This document shows positions 63,412 through 64,000 of a DNA stretch of 64,000 bases, piece by piece. The stretch is taken from the NCBI RefSeq assembly GCF_040807025.1, contig NC_090952.1:6898001-6962000 (forward strand), in the 5' to 3' direction. Position 1 is the first letter of the stretch; every line of letters begins with the position of its first letter. The DNA comes from Struthio camelus. Lineage: Eukaryota; Chordata; Aves; Struthioniformes; Struthionidae. Below the pieces are notes generated by a model. It ran no database searches. It saw only the letters and a program-made list of their open reading frames with translations, and had not been told where the DNA came from. The position numbers were made by a program, and so were the translations under genes.

Positions 63412-63546
63412 CCTCTTTGTGTTAATCAGATCCAACTTCAATAGACTCAAGTCAGGTGAAACTTTTTTTTATTATTTTTTTTTAATTGTTTCACCTGACT
63501 TGTTGAGTCTATTGAAGTTGGATCTGATTAACGCAATACAGAGTTT
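63412..63546. repeat. Long near-perfect inverted repeat (foldback)
   Basis: Left arm 63421-63462 and right arm 63488-63532 are complementary over 42 bases, with a single 3-base insertion (TTG) in the right arm. They are separated by a 25-base T/A loop. Pairing extends outward with one mismatch and a 3-base bulge to about 63412 and 63546. No transposon ends or target-site duplications were recognised. Confidence 0.85.
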
Positions 63547-64000
63547 GGAATTACAAAGCAGAATAAAGTTAAGAGTGCTGTCTTGAATTCAAGCTACACC
63601 TAATACTGTGAGTCCATATCTAACTTGTCAGATTCAAGTTATTTAGATTGTCTGCGCAGAGCTGATATCCTTTGTGGAGTGCTAATACAGGATGTGCCTA
63701 TGCCGCTTCTCAATACCGAGTCCAGCGGCTCTTCTGGCGAGATATGAAGGATTTGGGGCATGTGGATAGGTAAACGCTCTCTTTCTTTCGTAAGAAACAT
63801 GCTGTCGTTGGAGAAGCTTATTTCTGATAGAGCATGCAGTTTTCCACTGTGACTCTGCAGTGGCTATACGTGGAAAATGTTATTTTGAGCAGACTTTTCT
63901 GAATATTCCTTAATTTAAAGAAGTTGGTTTTCAAGCCATATTTTTAAAATTGAGACCTTAGCAGATAAAATGTCAAAACCATGATGTCACATTGTCTAAG

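Larger units (their letters stand above)
57721..64000 (+). other. Intron 2 of CHIC1, partial
   Basis: Runs to the window end. It holds MIR-like remnants (58060-58150, 60190-60270), an old interspersed-repeat fragment (58855-58950), a C17 run, and a large foldback at 63412-63546. No exon was recognised. Confidence 0.75.

Overview
The window is vertebrate nuclear DNA, most likely from a bird. It is AT-rich with long introns and has GT-AG spliced homeobox exons. A 3'-terminal CR1 LINE fragment ends in the avian-style tail (ACAGAATCACAGAATGG read on the + strand), and there are several worn MIR-like SINE remnants. Three multi-exon genes can be read, all on the + strand. About 95% of the window is non-coding, and most long open frames in it are chance or CpG-island artefacts.

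Layout: (a) 1-5534, no gene seen. (b) 5535-19758, a complete three-exon caudal-type homeobox gene (277 aa), here called CDX4 copy 1, a diverged paralogue. (c) 19759-28820, intergenic. (d) 28822-37488, a second complete three-exon caudal homeobox gene (260 aa), copy 2, with the canonical CDX4 C-terminus. (e) 37489-49600, intergenic with a CR1 fragment on the minus strand. (f) 49620-50760, a CpG island. (g) 50336 to the window end, exons 1 and 2 of CHIC1; its remaining exons lie beyond 64000. CDX4 followed by CHIC1 in the same orientation is the order found beside the X-inactivation centre of eutherian mammals, so this is the sauropsid counterpart of that neighbourhood, here with CDX4 duplicated in tandem.

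The main signal is how the two CDX4 copies differ. Their introns look unrelated by eye, and the homeobox exon 2 is 89% identical with 13 silent changes. Yet a 349-bp block of exon 1 differs at only 2 positions, and a 213-bp block in intron 1 differs at only 3. A second intronic element and the proximal promoter are also shared, in the same order. This suggests interlocus gene conversion of exon 1 and either conversion or extreme constraint on an intronic enhancer. Copy 1 has a diverged C-terminus (a run of eight prolines and an inserted segment) and a Gly-to-Arg change at homeodomain position 39; copy 2 looks like the conserved CDX4.

Other items are a roughly 45-50 bp near-perfect foldback in CHIC1 intron 2, a 37-bp alternating purine-pyrimidine tract and GC-box/G-quadruplex motifs in the CHIC1 CpG island, upstream ORFs in both CDX leaders, and a perfect CRE palindrome present in the copy 2 promoter but broken in copy 1. 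All identifications come from reading and memory of families; no search was run.
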